A stretch of 64,000 bases of DNA from Ampelomyces quisqualis (lineage: Eukaryota > Ascomycota > Dothideomycetes > Pleosporales > Phaeosphaeriaceae): the NCBI GenBank assembly GCA_018398575.1, contig JAGTXZ010000024.1:1054001-1118000 (forward strand), given 5' to 3'. Made by a program: the position numbers and the translations under genes. This document shows, piece by piece, positions 1 through 11,900 of the stretch (the stretch's first letter is position 1; each line of letters opens with the position of its first letter). Below the pieces are notes generated by a model. It made no database searches and was not told the DNA's origin. It was given only the letters and a program-made list of their open reading frames with translations.

Positions 1-236
1 TCATTTTGACCTCGCACTCTTCGAATATAGCTAACAGTTGATTAGTCATTGCCTTATGCGAGCAAAAGTTAATTGTTAACACAACTCTCAACATGCTCCA
101 GGTTTGGTGAGGCAGCCCGAGCTAGGCGAACAAGCACCACCGTGCATGTAGACATGTTCATGTCAGGCCTCTTCTCTACACTTACACAGTTGTCGATGTC
201 GAAGAAGAACACCGGCTTCTCGTTGTCTTCCGCCAT
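1..236 (-). CDS. HAD-family pyrimidine 5'-nucleotidase (SDT1/PHM8-like), 5' end only
   Basis: This is a partial gene that runs off the left edge. Reading leftwards from the ATG at 236, exon 1 (236-186) encodes 17 residues ending in FFFDIDNC, the hydrophobic strand plus DxD nucleophile motif of haloacid-dehalogenase phosphatases. A GTAAGT donor follows at 185. After an acceptor at 31-32 the frame continues with LYSKSAR (30-11), and a GT at 10-9 could start a second intron. The run DIDNC-LYxKS is characteristic of yeast Sdt1 and Phm8, which dephosphorylate pyrimidine and other nucleoside monophosphates in the cytoplasm. Only about 24 residues are visible, so the family call rests on this motif. 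The gene is divergent from the gene starting at 521, and the 284 bp between them must hold both promoters. The second donor (GTCAAA) is weak; without it the frame would stop at once. Confidence 0.6.
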
Positions 237-520
237 TTTGCTAATTGCTCAATGTTGGGGAAGTGGGGAGGCAAGATGGTCATGACGGAGGAAGTGACAG
301 TCACCATGGGACTAGTGCCTTGGCGCGTGCTCGCGCCCAAGTGATTTTCTCCCTGCGCGCGCTCCTCCATGTTCTCATCACCGCCAACGTCAACTCAACG
401 GCGCACATTGCTTGCATCTGTACTGTTTATCGCGTCATCTTGATCGCTTTCGCACGTTGATTTTTTGTTACTGGAGTCTAGCTTGAAGCTGTCGCAGCGC
501 ACATCGCCTGCCAGCCACTC

Positions 521-2933
521 ATGTCGATATCCGCAGCAGTGCCGCCGCACTTGAACGGCACCAGCACTGTACCCGCAGAGGTGCTTCGGGAGTCCGATTT
601 CCTACACAAATTATTACAGATACGCGATGATGTGTTTGCTAGCAAACACCCTCGTATTCATCTCCCAGCAAAAGTAATTGAACAGGTTGCACCACGTCTT
701 CCGCAGACTACACCGCCCAGCAGACCCGCGACCAACGGCATTTCGAATAGCTTCCCCGCCTCGCAGCTCCTTCCCCCACGACCGGACAGCTCACTCCAGG
801 CCCATCCGACTGCCAACGAGGTTGTTTCCCCTGCCCCACCAACACAACGACCCTACTCAACGATATCTGCATCCTCTGGCATCGACCCAGTCCTGCTTAC
901 AAAGTCTGATCACTTGATCAAGGCAGAATTGCAGCTCAAGCGGCAGCAGATAGAGCGTCTGCTGAAGGACCAGTTTGACAGAAAAGGCCGAGGCCATGAT
1001 GCAGATGAGCGGGAAGCGCACTTAAATGTGGAAGAGTGCCTAATCAAGGCTCAACTTAGAGTGCCGCCTGTGTCTGGCTTACGATCCACGACTAACAATA
1101 GCGATGGGGCAGAGTCATTTGACGAGAACTCGTACTACTCTAGCAAAGCAGACAGCTGGTCGTCAGAGGAGCTTGATCCCAAACACATCACTGATCTTGC
1201 AGAGCCACTTACTTCTCAGTCAAAACATTCTGCCAATGTTGTTGGTCAAACTCGGCCTGTCCAAGTTCAGCCTGCCGTGATCGATCTTGATGAAGAGGCT
1301 TACGAACCTGCCGATGACATTGAGATCTACGAGCCTGAGCCTGCAATATTACTTGATGATGCCGAAGAGGAAGATTACTCGCCACCTCCGGCTCACGTTA
1401 TTGCGAGCGAGCCAAGTAGAGGTCGTGCAAGAGATCGTAACAACCAGAACTATAGTGCTACAAACGGGTATGATACTCCGCTTTCATATTTCTTTCTTCC
1501 CTCCTTCCTGCTCGGCCATGTACTGCCAAATCTTTCCAAGAGTTTGAACAGCTGTATAACCGCCCACCATGCCATGCCAGGGCAGTCTTCATGGCGACTT
1601 GTCGAACCGTCTGTTTCGATTGTCGCTTAGTTTGATAAGCTCAACACTACAACCAAATATTTCGTGACAAGGCTAATTTCGCAATAGGTCGTCCCGCCGT
1701 CACAGTCCAGCTGGGCCTGCCCCTCCCCTCCAAAATCCACGGAAGCGTCGAAGAGATGAAAAGCGTGAAGAGAAGAAGCGACAACATGAGCAGCAACAAA
1801 CGAACAAGCGCCCTCTTCAGTCTCCTGAACAGTACATCAAGGAGGAGCCGCAATCCCCGCCGCCTTTCGCAGCCCAGCCTGATGGTCAACCGAGCAAACG
1901 TCGCGCGCTTCAACCTTTACCCAAAGACCCAGAACTTATGCCCATGCAGTCGCCCAGCAGAATACAGCCCGTGTATTACCGAGAGCCGGAGTTGGCGTCA
2001 CAAGCGCATCACGAGTACGACGATCTCTCATCGCCTTCCGTTATTCGAGTGCCGCAGCGCAAAGTCCAGCGGGATGATCAGGACCTTAGGCGGGTGGCCA
2101 GCCTCCAGTATGCTCGGCGTCCACACTCGCCAGGCGGTGGTAGTGAATTCTTAGCAGCAGAGCCTCCCCAATTGCGATCAGCGTCCCACGCATTTCCAGA
2201 TCGCACCGAAGTACCGATCTACCGAGAAGCATCGGCCGCGCCTATATGTGTTCGCGAATGGTCCCGGTCACCCGTTCGCGAATATGTATCGAGGCAGCAA
2301 TCACCTCTGCCAATGGCTCCGCCACCACGCCGAATTGTGGTCGATCAGTACGGCAACAAATACTACGCCGCGCCTGTTGACGCCCGCGAATCCGCAGCAC
2401 CTTCTAGTCGGCGAATGGAGGTCGACCCGTACTATGAGCGAGCTGTGACCCGGGACTCGGCCATACGCGTGGCTCGGACGGAGATTTTTGAGGAAGACGC
2501 CATGCAACGAATGCCTATGCCCCCACCACCTCGGCGCTATATGGAAAGACCAGGCCCTGAAATGATGGAAACGCAAGTATACCGACAACGAGAGGCTTCG
2601 CGCCGACCCGTCGAAGCTGAATATCGACCTCAATTCGAGGAAATGGGCCCACCACGGGAGTACATTCCGTCAAGAGCTTTTAGCATGCGCCCCGAAGTTG
2701 TTCGCAGGGAAGCTCCCGAGGGATATATACGCCATGAGAGCATGCAGCCGGGCACGATGCGTGCACCGCAGCCGCAGTATCGTGAGGTTAGTATTGTTCG
2801 GCAGGAACCAATAGAAGAGCGACGTTACTACAGTGTCGCACCTCAGACGAGGCGATATGTTGAGGAAGAGCCGGTTGAGATGGCACCAGAGCCGTATGCG
2901 CCCGAGCCTCGTCGAGTTTATACGCGCTACTAG
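521..2933 (+). CDS. Disordered Arg/Pro/Tyr-rich protein of unknown function, 730 aa
   Basis: There are two exons, 521-1467 and 1688-2933, with a 220-nt intron (GTATGA donor, CAATAG acceptor). Splicing joins a split GGG codon and gives 730 residues. I recognise no catalytic domain. Residues 1-130 contain a predicted short helix (DFLHKLLQIRDDVFASKHPR) and Pro/Ser-rich linker. Residues around 140-190 look helical and charged and may form a short coiled coil. An acidic stretch (DLDEEAYEPADDIEIYEPEP) follows near 250. The second exon opens with a basic run (RKRRRDEKREEKKRQ) that could be a nuclear localisation signal. The C-terminal 300 residues are full of Arg, Tyr, Pro and Met with many RRY, YYR and EYR repeats, typical of disordered nuclear or RNA-associated proteins. 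Nuclear location is an inference. The single long intron is unusual beside neighbours with 45-80 nt introns. Confidence 0.8.
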
Positions 2934-3424
2934 CAGGCCATGAGGGTGACTATGTTGGACAGAAGCATTGGTAGTTGGATAGTTTAGCGATGCAGGTAAT
3001 ACCATGTGGGACACCAACGGGGTGCTTGTGCTCTTGGATGCTTTCTTGGTCATTGACCCAACAACGTAGTGTCTTGCTGCACTGACGGTAAATTCCAGCG
3101 TTGCTTGGAATGCTCGTCGGTCGGCAGGGGTGGTCGATTCATGTGCATACTTGTGATGCGGTAATGTGGAGGGGCTATGCTGCTTCAGGCGTGCGAGACG
3201 GGCGGGCTGCGTTTGGCCTGGCGCGCTGCAGGCGTTCGCAGGCTACGTGCTTTTGGGACGTGTGCCGGTGGCCGTGGTGGTGTGTCGGCGGCTGGAGGTG
3301 TTGAAGCTTAGCGTCACAGCCAAGGCTTGCTCGCCGCACGCTTCTGCTCGAGGGCTCCTGCTCGCCCGCCCGCTCTCGTCTTCTTGTCCCCTCCACCACC
3401 GCCGGCGTCCTCCGCACCACCACC
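2934..3424 (+). other. Intergenic: 3' end of the 521 gene and leader of the KH gene
   Basis: This 491 bp stretch has no convincing coding sequence. Its last 100 bases are pyrimidine- and C-rich, as expected for a fungal 5' leader immediately before the ATG at 3425. Confidence 0.5.
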
Positions 3425-6400
3425 ATGCACAAGATATCCAACTTCACCGGCCAGGCACGGCACGGCTGGGAGAAGATGGCGCCGTCCGCCGGCTTCCCGT
3501 TCTCGCGGTCCAGCCACGAGATGCCCGTCACAGCGCCCCTCAAGCGCCCCTCGACGGCCACGAGCGCCCCGCCCGCCATTCCGCCCGGCACGCAGGTCAA
3601 CCTGTCGTTCAACGTGCCCTTCTCGTCGAACCTCGCGGGGCCCGACCCCGACGACATCATGTGGGCGAGCCCCGGGGCCAAGGCGCGCTGGACCCAGCCG
3701 GAAGGCGCGGCAGAGGCCACGCCCACCCACAAGCTGCCCGTACACGCCCAGAACGTCGACAACCTGCGCGACCTGTGTCGAGACGTGAGCGAGCAGACCG
3801 AGGGCCGCGTGCAGGCCACGGTCACGTCAGCCGAGTCGAAGCCGCTGCCCGGGCTCCAGCGCGGGCCGCTGCGCGCCCTCGTCACCAACGTGTGCCTGTC
3901 CGGCGAGCTCGAGATTGTCAACTCGATGCGGTGCAAGGTCTTGAACTCGACGCCCATTTCCCTGGTACGCTTCCGCCGGCTGCCCCCGTCACCCCCCTCC
4001 GCCCGCTAATCTCTTGGCACAGCGCTCGTCACATGTCGACATTGACTCGCAGCTCATCATCGACCCGGCCACGCAGCATGTCAAGGGCCCCGTGCTCAAC
4101 CAGCTCGATCTCATCTCCAAGACGACCAAGGCCGACATCTTTCTGCTCATGCCCAAGCAGCCCGACATCGAGTCGGCGAGCTTCAATGGCAACATCGACA
4201 CGGGCATGGACCCGCGTCTGCGCTGTGCCATCTTCGGCGATCTGGAGACAATGGAGCACGCCAAGACGCGCGTCCTGATCATGATAGACCAGATCGTGAG
4301 TCCGCTCCCCGCAGCCGTTGCCCCCAGCGCACAAAGCTAATCTGGACGCCGTTGCAGCTGAAGCGATACGTGGACACAATGAAGCTCGAGCTGACCATGC
4401 ACACGCTGATCTGCGGCCGCGGTCGCAAGAATATCAAGATGATCGAGTCTGCCACGGGCACAGCCATCTACTTCCCGCCGCCATTCCCGCGTCTCTTTGG
4501 CTACACGCCGCCAGGAGCTCAGCGGAGACCAGACGACCTTGTCTACATCACGGGTGAGAACTCGGAATGCATCATTCGTGCGAAGCAGCGTCTTCATGAC
4601 CTGGTCATGTCTACAAAGGTTTTCGTGAAGCCCGTCATGGTCACTGACACCAAGCTCGACGCCATTCTGCTTGAACGACTTGACAAGGTGCGCAAGATCA
4701 TTGAGAACAATGGCTCCTACATTCTGCTGCCGCCGCTCGGCGTTCAGCGAGGCATGGTCCGCGTTCAGGGCACTGACGTCTTGCACGTGGAGCGCACTGT
4801 GCGCGAATTGATGATTCTTGTAAGCTGTTTGTACCCAAATGTGCAACACTTTGTACTCACACCCAACAGGCCGGCCAATTCTACAGTGCATCGTGGTTCA
4901 TCACTCACCCCGATCCTACGCAGCGCCCGCCCACTGCGGCTGATGTGCGCGCCATGCTGTCTGATATCTGTATCAACTCTGGCGCTGAAGTCAGCTTCGA
5001 GAAGCTCAACTTCCACATCTACGGCTCAGACGATGCTGTCAGGGCTGCCTTGATGGTGATCAGTAACATCCCATTCGTAAAGAAGTCGCAGTATAACATG
5101 AGTGTGAAGATTGAGCTTGCCAATGAGCACAAAGAGTTTGTCAGCGGTAAGAAGAATGGCAAGATCAACAAGATCATGAGCCACAGCAGTGTGCAGATTG
5201 TGTTTGATGGATTCAACGAGTACAACTTCTACATTGTAGTCCGTGGTGCCCAGTACGAGGCTACGAAGAACGGCTTGGACCTTGTCGAACAGGAAATGCC
5301 CGCTTCCATTTCGTTCCACGTACCGGACCAATATCACAAGCGCATCATTGGTATCGGCGGCCAGCACATCCAACGCATCATGAAGAAGTACTCGGTCTTT
5401 GTGAAATTCTCCAATGCCATGGATCGCGGCGGTTACGGCAAGGAGGAGGATGACATCAAGGTTGACAATGTCATCTGTCGTACTCCTGCACGAAACGCTC
5501 AGAATCTCGACCTGGTGAAGCAAGAGATTATGGATATGGTCGAGAAAGCCGACGCCGAATTCGTCTCTGAAACCATCAACATCAACCGCTTGTACCACCG
5601 CGAGCTCATTGCCCGCCTTGACAAGATTGACGAGCTCGAAAAGAAGTTCAACTGCAAGATCACGTTCCCTAGCACCGAGGAAGCGAGCGACACTGTCACT
5701 GTCTCTGGCCCTGAGTACCAGGTGCCATTGGCAGTTGACGAATTCTTGGTATGTCTAGCCTCACTAGAGTCCGAAAATGGTAGCTAACAGTATTACAGGG
5801 CATGGTCCCGGAAGCTCACGACCTCGGCTTCCCTTCCACCCCTGAGCTTAGCGAGCATCTTCGCTCCGCCGAATTCAAGGCTGAAATCATCGAGAAGCTC
5901 AAGACTCAGCATGTTGTTGATGCTCAGCTTCAGGAGCCTCAAAAGGAGACAGTCGATGGAAAGGAAGAAACCCTTGAGAGCTTCCATCTCGTCTTCACCC
6001 GGAACAATGCTGGCGGACTGAAAGATGCCATTGACTTCTTGCTCAATCACCTAGTTATGCATGGTTTGGATACCAACACCGTTCGTGGCGCTCTGCCCCG
6101 CCCCAAGTCCGACTCCTTTGAGGACTCGCTGCCCTTTTTCGAGTCGAAGCTCCTGCAGCGTGCCGAGCCTGCAGTCGACAGCACTGATTCTCCGACTCGT
6201 TCCCACTTTGGTGACGATGAGCCCCGTGGCATGCTCGATCGACTTCGCAAACCAGGCAGCATGTCATCCTTCACGTCCATTTTCAACGGACGTAAAAACA
6301 CCAACTCTCCTGGATCCTTGTTCAAGCATGCTTCCAGCAACGCTTCCAAGGCATCTCTTGCCAGCCTCGAATCCACCGGTAGCTACCGCAACCCGTGGAA

Positions 6401-6620
6401 CGACAGTGGCATCAATCTCGCGGACGACGAACATCACTCCAACAGTTGGCCAATGCCAACTCCGCGATTTGAATCCAAGTTTCCATTTGGTTCCTCTTCA
6501 ATAGCGGCGTCTGGGGACATCACGCCCCGATACGACCCGCGGGGCTCCGTTGACAGCGGCCGCCCCAGCACTTCTCATTCTGCATCTGGATACCCGGCCC
6601 CTATTGGGCCTCCTCGTTAA
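3425..6620 (+). CDS. Multi-KH-domain RNA-binding protein, 991 aa
   Basis: There are five exons: 3425-3964, 4023-4295, 4358-4819, 4870-5748 and 5799-6620. All introns are 50-62 nt, GT-AG and in phase 0, giving 991 residues. At least three KH units are recognisable by their GxxG loops: GRGR at about 291-294 followed by KNIKMIE, a GKKNGK-type loop at about 518-523, and GIGG at about 586-589 followed by QHIQRIMKKY. Additional KH-like folds without a clear loop probably lie between residues 110 and 720. The C-terminal 270 residues are Ser/Pro-rich and probably disordered. The overall plan resembles Bicaudal-C-like proteins and yeast YLL032C rather than the longer Scp160/vigilin proteins. Such proteins bind mRNA in the cytoplasm and affect translation or localisation. 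The RNA targets cannot be read from the sequence. Confidence 0.88.
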
Positions 6621-7671
6621 ATGATATACCATTTCGAACTACTACTTGTACCGGTCTTACGAACAATACCCAACTACGCGATTTGTGTCCGGTCTACTCT
6701 CGGCGACGACAAAAGAATTATACCCATCTTATATCGGCGAATATCTAAAAACTACTGCGTTTGCTGTTTTTTGTTTTTGTTTTGCGCATGCCTCTTTTCT
6801 TGTACAGGCGTCACTGTGGAGTCCTGAATGATTCCCCCTCGGCGCAAAAAGACATATACCATTTTGCTGCTTTGTGGATTTCTGCGTCTTTTGTGTGCTT
6901 CGCAACGATGGTATAGGAGGGAGGGAGGATGGAATGGAATGGATGATACCCCCACTGACCGTGGTGAGACGGACTCTGTTGGGCTGCAGAAAAGGCATTT
7001 TGGATGAAACCAGAAAGTATACAAGTGCCGTGTACGACTCTCCACCCTGTGCTCTCCAATGTATCCTGGAGAGCTATGGTTCAAGATGGGTGGCAGAGTG
7101 CACACAAAAGTTGCAGGGTAAATACGATAAACGAACGAAGCACACCTTATACCCCTAATTCTTGCTATCCTCTTGCGTGCGTCTCGTAACGCTTGACCGG
7201 GCTAAAATTAGCCCGTTTATGCGTCGGGGCATGTATATGAGTTCCAAGAGACCATGTGCGACAGCGAAGACGTTCTGAGTAGTCGCAATACCTTTGTTCA
7301 CCCAAAGTCTTCTGGTTTTGTAGCGTGAGTGGTGCAAGGTAAGTATTGGTCGGGCGCGGCTAGGACGATGGCCGCGGCTGTGTTGGGGGCAGCGCATGGT
7401 TTATCTGATTTTAAATGAGCTTGCCTTGTAGAGTGGGTGAGTGGTTTGCCGTGCATTTGGTTATGTGGGAAGTATAGTAGAGCGCATGTGTTAAGCATGA
7501 CGTCGGCGATAATCCAACGTGCTAGCTTACATCCGAGCACGAGCTCACCATCATCACGCACGAGCTTCACCTGTCCACCTAGAGATTGTGGTACACTACT
7601 ACTGCACATTCAGAGTTGACCAGATTCATCCTCGGCTTCATACCCTCCCCCACCTACACCACTGCGCGACC
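6621..7671. other. Intergenic between KH and rhodanese genes
   Basis: About 1 kb holds the KH gene 3' UTR and the rhodanese promoter. Short open frames on both strands show no protein-like composition. The only structured element I see is the inverted repeat at 7198-7215. Confidence 0.5.
7198..7215. repeat. 8-bp inverted repeat with 2-nt loop
   Basis: CGGGCTAA at 7198-7205 and TTAGCCCG at 7208-7215 are perfect complements separated by AA. It lies about 460 bp upstream of the rhodanese ATG. It could be a dyad protein-binding site; no function is shown. Confidence 0.5.
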
Positions 7672-8587
7672 ATGGCGCCCAAGCCCAGCTTCCCCGTCTC
7701 GCTCCTCCGCACCTACACATCCATTCTCAGTCAACGCACCTCACAAATACAATATCAAGCCTCGCGTCTACTAGGAGTTGAGTTCCGATCACAGTCTCAG
7801 GATGTGTGGAAACAGCACTTTGAAGGCGTCACACGGGGCATTGAGCGCATGACCGGCAGTAGTGCACGACTGCAACCAATACCCATACCCGTGCGAACAC
7901 AAGCAGTCCTCGGCCAACGACGCTGGCACTCGACCGACTTCCAACAAAAGACTAAAGCCTATGTATTCGAAGACGTACGTCCTCGGTTTCCTCGCCTCTG
8001 CCAACACAAAGCTAACATGCAACGCACCCAGATACTCGCCATGCTCGAAACACCCTCCTCCTCCACGCTGCTCATCGACGTCCGCGAGCCCCACGAATTC
8101 GACAAAAACTCTATCCCCACGGCCATCAACATGCCCATCACGTCGCAGCCCGACGCGCTGCTTCTCGACGAAGAAGACTTTTTGGATCGCTTTGGATTCG
8201 CGAAACCGCCGCTGAATAAGGAGGTTGTGTTTTTCTGCAAGGCGGGCGTGAGAAGTAGGGCTGCGGCGGGGATTGCTCGACATGCTGGGTATGCTGATTC
8301 TCTTGCATCTCCTCATCTTCCCCTACCATGATTAGGTGGCTTTTGCTAATCCGTCGTGGTTGAGTAGGTATGAAAATGTGGGCGAATATCGAGGCTCGTT
8401 CCTGGACTGGGAGCGTAGAGGTGGGCCAGGGACCAAGAGTCCACCCGAGGTTGATGGCAAGGGCGAGCCGAAATTTCCGGTGCAAGAGACGAGGCCTGTT
8501 CACGGGAAGGGAGATGGTGGGGAGGAGGATTTGGGGCCATCGGGGGCACCCGAGTATCCGCCCGGACCTGGTACTGGGAGGCAGTAG
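7672..8587 (+). CDS. Mitochondrial rhodanese-domain sulfurtransferase, 259 aa
   Basis: There are three exons: 7672-7974, 8032-8288 and 8368-8587, encoding 259 residues. The first 90 residues are rich in Arg, Ser and Gln with few acids and include a RRWHST stretch, as in a mitochondrial presequence; this location is inferred. A single rhodanese domain spans about residues 95-205. It has LLIDVREPHEF near the start, the active-site loop CKAGVRSR with the catalytic cysteine at about 170, and the closing motif GYENVGEYRGSFLDWERRGG. Rhodaneses move sulfane sulfur, for example from thiosulfate to cyanide or protein thiols. Domain size and C-terminal motif match the yeast Rdl1/Rdl2 type. The C-terminal 45 residues are Gly/Pro-rich and look disordered. 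The first intron is 57 nt with no stop, so its retention would add 19 residues in frame. Confidence 0.9.
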
Positions 8588-8946
8588 AGCTTGTGGTGAA
8601 TAGTGGAAGAGTAGAAGTGAGAACTTTTCAGACAAGACGGATCTTTCTGATGACTCGGTAGATGTACATGTATCGATGCCAATGATTTGCATAAACTTAT
8701 CTTCGTGGTGTGATTACTATGCCAGTATGCGTTTGAAGTACATGTCGATGTTATTACTTAATGTAAATTAGCAATCACAATGGAGTATCGTTCGTCTGTA
8801 GAGAAGGGAAAATTGCTTTTTGCAACAAAGAAGAGGTGAGGCAAGTATACTCCCCGTCCAGAAACAAACGAACCCAAATCCACACTCGAACGCGACAATA
8901 CTACACGCCAAACCCGGCACAAAAGTGCAAATAGACCCCTTTTCTC
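8588..8946. other. Convergent 3' regions
   Basis: These 359 bp separate the ends of the rhodanese and ABC transporter genes, which converge here. The stretch is AT-richer than its flanks and should contain both 3' UTRs; nothing else is visible. Confidence 0.5.
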
Positions 8947-11900
8947 TCATCGATCCAGAGCCTGGGCTTGACACTACATGAAGCAAAGTCAGCAAACATC
9001 CGGCTTTCCGACATGGGATGAAAAGAAACGTACCATCTGCCAATACACGCCCCTCTTCCGCAACAAACCCTGATGGTCCCCTTTCTCCAGCACCCTCCCA
9101 CTCCCCAGTACAAAAATAACATGCGCCTTCTGAACCGTAGCCAGCCTGTGCGCGACCGCAATGACGGTCCTCCCCTGCGCCCCCGCCGCGCGCTCAATCG
9201 CCTGCTGCACCAACTCCTCCGACTCGGAATCAAGCGACGAGGTAGCTTCGTCGAGAAGCAGGAGGGCCGGATTGCGCAGGAGGGCGCGGGCCAGCGAGAG
9301 GCGCTGTTTCTGGCCGCCGGAGAGGCTCGTTCCCTTGGGGCCGAGACGCGTTGCGTAGCCTGATGGGAGCGACGTGATGAAGTCGTGTATCTGGGCGTCG
9401 CGGCATGCGGCTTCGATGGCGGCGTTGGTGGCAGAGGGGACGGATAAAGCGACGTTTTCGCCGACTGTGCCCTCGTAGAGAGTGGGTTCTTGGGAGACGA
9501 GGGCGAGGTGCGAGCGGTAGGTTGAGGGGCGGAGGGAGGTGATGGATTGCGTGTTGAAGAGGATGGTGCCGTGGGTCGGGTCGTAGAAGCGTTCTAGCAG
9601 GGAGATTATGGTCGATTTGCCGCAGCCCTGGGTACGTTAGTCACCTGGTTTGGAGGGAGGGAAGTGGAGGATGGGAGACGTACAGATGCGCCAACCAGAG
9701 CAGCAAACTGCCCTGCTTCGACTTTGAGATTGAGGTTTGATAGGACAGGGACTTGGCGGGATTTATACGTGAAATCGACATTGCGGAATTCAACGCTGAC
9801 GCCCTCGTCACTGATCTTCATGTCCGTGTACGACTCGTCGTCGTCTTTCTTTGCAGCGCGCATCATCAGGATGCGGTTTGCTGCGCCAGTTGCTTGAGCC
9901 ATGTTCGGCGCGACAGAGAACCACATGCCTGCAGCTACCGCGCCAAACACAGTGCCCATGTACACGACGAAGAAGCCTACGATTTCGTACTCGCGACGGG
10001 CCAGCAGTGTGCCGCCGTACCAGAACGCCAGGGCCATACAAGCTAATTCGGCACTGTCGCTGGCCGCGAAGATGAGCGTGCCAAAGCGCGCAGCGCCAAA
10101 AGCTTGCTTGACGTGTCCCTTGAGAAGAGTGTCGTAGCGATCTCCAATCATGTCTTCCATGATGAGACTGATAACCGTGCGGAACCCACCGACTGCTTCG
10201 GAAGCAAATTGGCTGCTGTTCTCAAACACCTTTGCGTTGTCTGTTTCGAATTGGATCTCGATGCGCATGCGAAAGTATCCTGCTGCGAGGATGATGGGCA
10301 GCGCAGAAAACAGCGTGACGAGCGTGAGTTTCCAGCCATACACGAACGCGATGACGACGGAGCCAACGAGATTGACAAAAGCGATCATGGCGAAAGACAT
10401 CTCCGTCGACATGAGCTGCTGGAGCTGCGTACAATCTGCGCTCAACCTCGATGTCAAACTGCCCGGACTATGCCCTTGATCATCGAAGAAAGAAATGCGC
10501 TTGCGGATCATATTGTCCAGATATTCCTGACGATAGTGGCGCGTGACAGCCACGGAAATCAAGTGCGATGCGAAGCCAAGCACGAAGTAGAAGAACCCCA
10601 CGGAAGCGGCCATGACGCCGAACATGCCGGCCCAGAAGTTGCCTTCCTTGACAAGGCGGTCGCCGGTGAAGGTGAAGACTTGCATCATGTAGGCGAAGAC
10701 GTATGCTTGGATCGGGTACAGAGCGCCTGCGCCGAGGATGCCGAATATAGCGATGATGTAGAGAAGCCAATGGTGGCGCTGCTCGTACATGAGGCGGCCG
10801 AAGCTGTTGAATAGTCCAACAGGTTTGTAATCAGGATCTTCGTTGGACGTATGGCTAGCTTGATCGTTGATTTCATCCTTCTCTGAATCCGTGGTCGTGG
10901 TTTTCTTGAGCGCCGAGTCTTCTACATCCTCGCCTTCTGCTTCGACAGCCAGATTCTGAGCAGTGACTAGACCGTGATACACTCCAGCTTCAATTGCCAG
11001 TAACTCATCGTGAGTGCCTTGTTCAATGAGCTTGCCTTTTCTCAACACCATGATCTTATCGGCGCGCCTTATAGTGGACAGACGATGCGCAATGACGATG
11101 GAAGTTCGATTCTTCGAGACACGGTCGAGGGCTTGTTGGACGATTCTCTCGGTCCGAACGTCAATCGCGCTAGTCGCTTCGTCGAGAATCAATATGGGTG
11201 GCTGCTTGATGATGCTGCGAGCAATGGCGATACGTTGGCGCTGTCCGCCAGAAAGCTTGATACCGCTTTCTCCGACGCGCGTTTCGTAGCCTTCGGGTAG
11301 CTTTGAGATGAATTCCTCTGCATACGCCTCGCGACATGCTTCTTCGACCATTTTCATTTCCTCGCTTTTTGGCAGATTCTCATGTTCTGTTCCGCAAAGG
11401 CCGTAGATGATGTTGTTGTACAGCGTGTCGTTGAACAGGAACGGCTCTTGCTGCACCAGTCCAATCTTTGAGCGCCACCATTTGAGATCTACCTCACGAA
11501 GATCTGTGTTGCCGACTCGGACAGTACCGGTGCATGTATTTGGATCCAGTCCTTTGACTTCATCTTGCACTTTTTCATCATCGGCTGATTTGTCAATGTT
11601 TGTGCCACCATCCTTAGCGGGTGCGTTCCGTTTCCGGTACCATGTAGTCTTCTTGGGTACAGCTTCTTCTTCCACCTTTTTATCTGCCAACGATGGATCT
11701 GCAGACTTGTTGACAGTCGGAGTAGACGTAGTCCCATGCAATTCATACCACCGCTGAAGAAGGCCCACTATAGTAGACTTACCTGAGCCAGACGGTCCCA
11801 CAATAGCAGTGACCTTACCAGCTTCAAAGTGTAAGTCGAGTCCAGTCAGGATTGGAACATCTGGCCTGCTGGGATACGAGAACGCGACATTGTTGAAATA

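Noticed and set aside
3166..4282. Long open frames on both strands overlapping the start of the KH gene (up to 370 codons)
   Set aside because: They are Arg/Pro/Ala-rich shadows of a GC-rich coding exon; the KH frame has family motifs and clean introns.
10104..10814. 236-codon plus-strand frame within the ABC transporter
   Set aside because: It lies antisense to transmembrane domain 2 and has no independent protein features.
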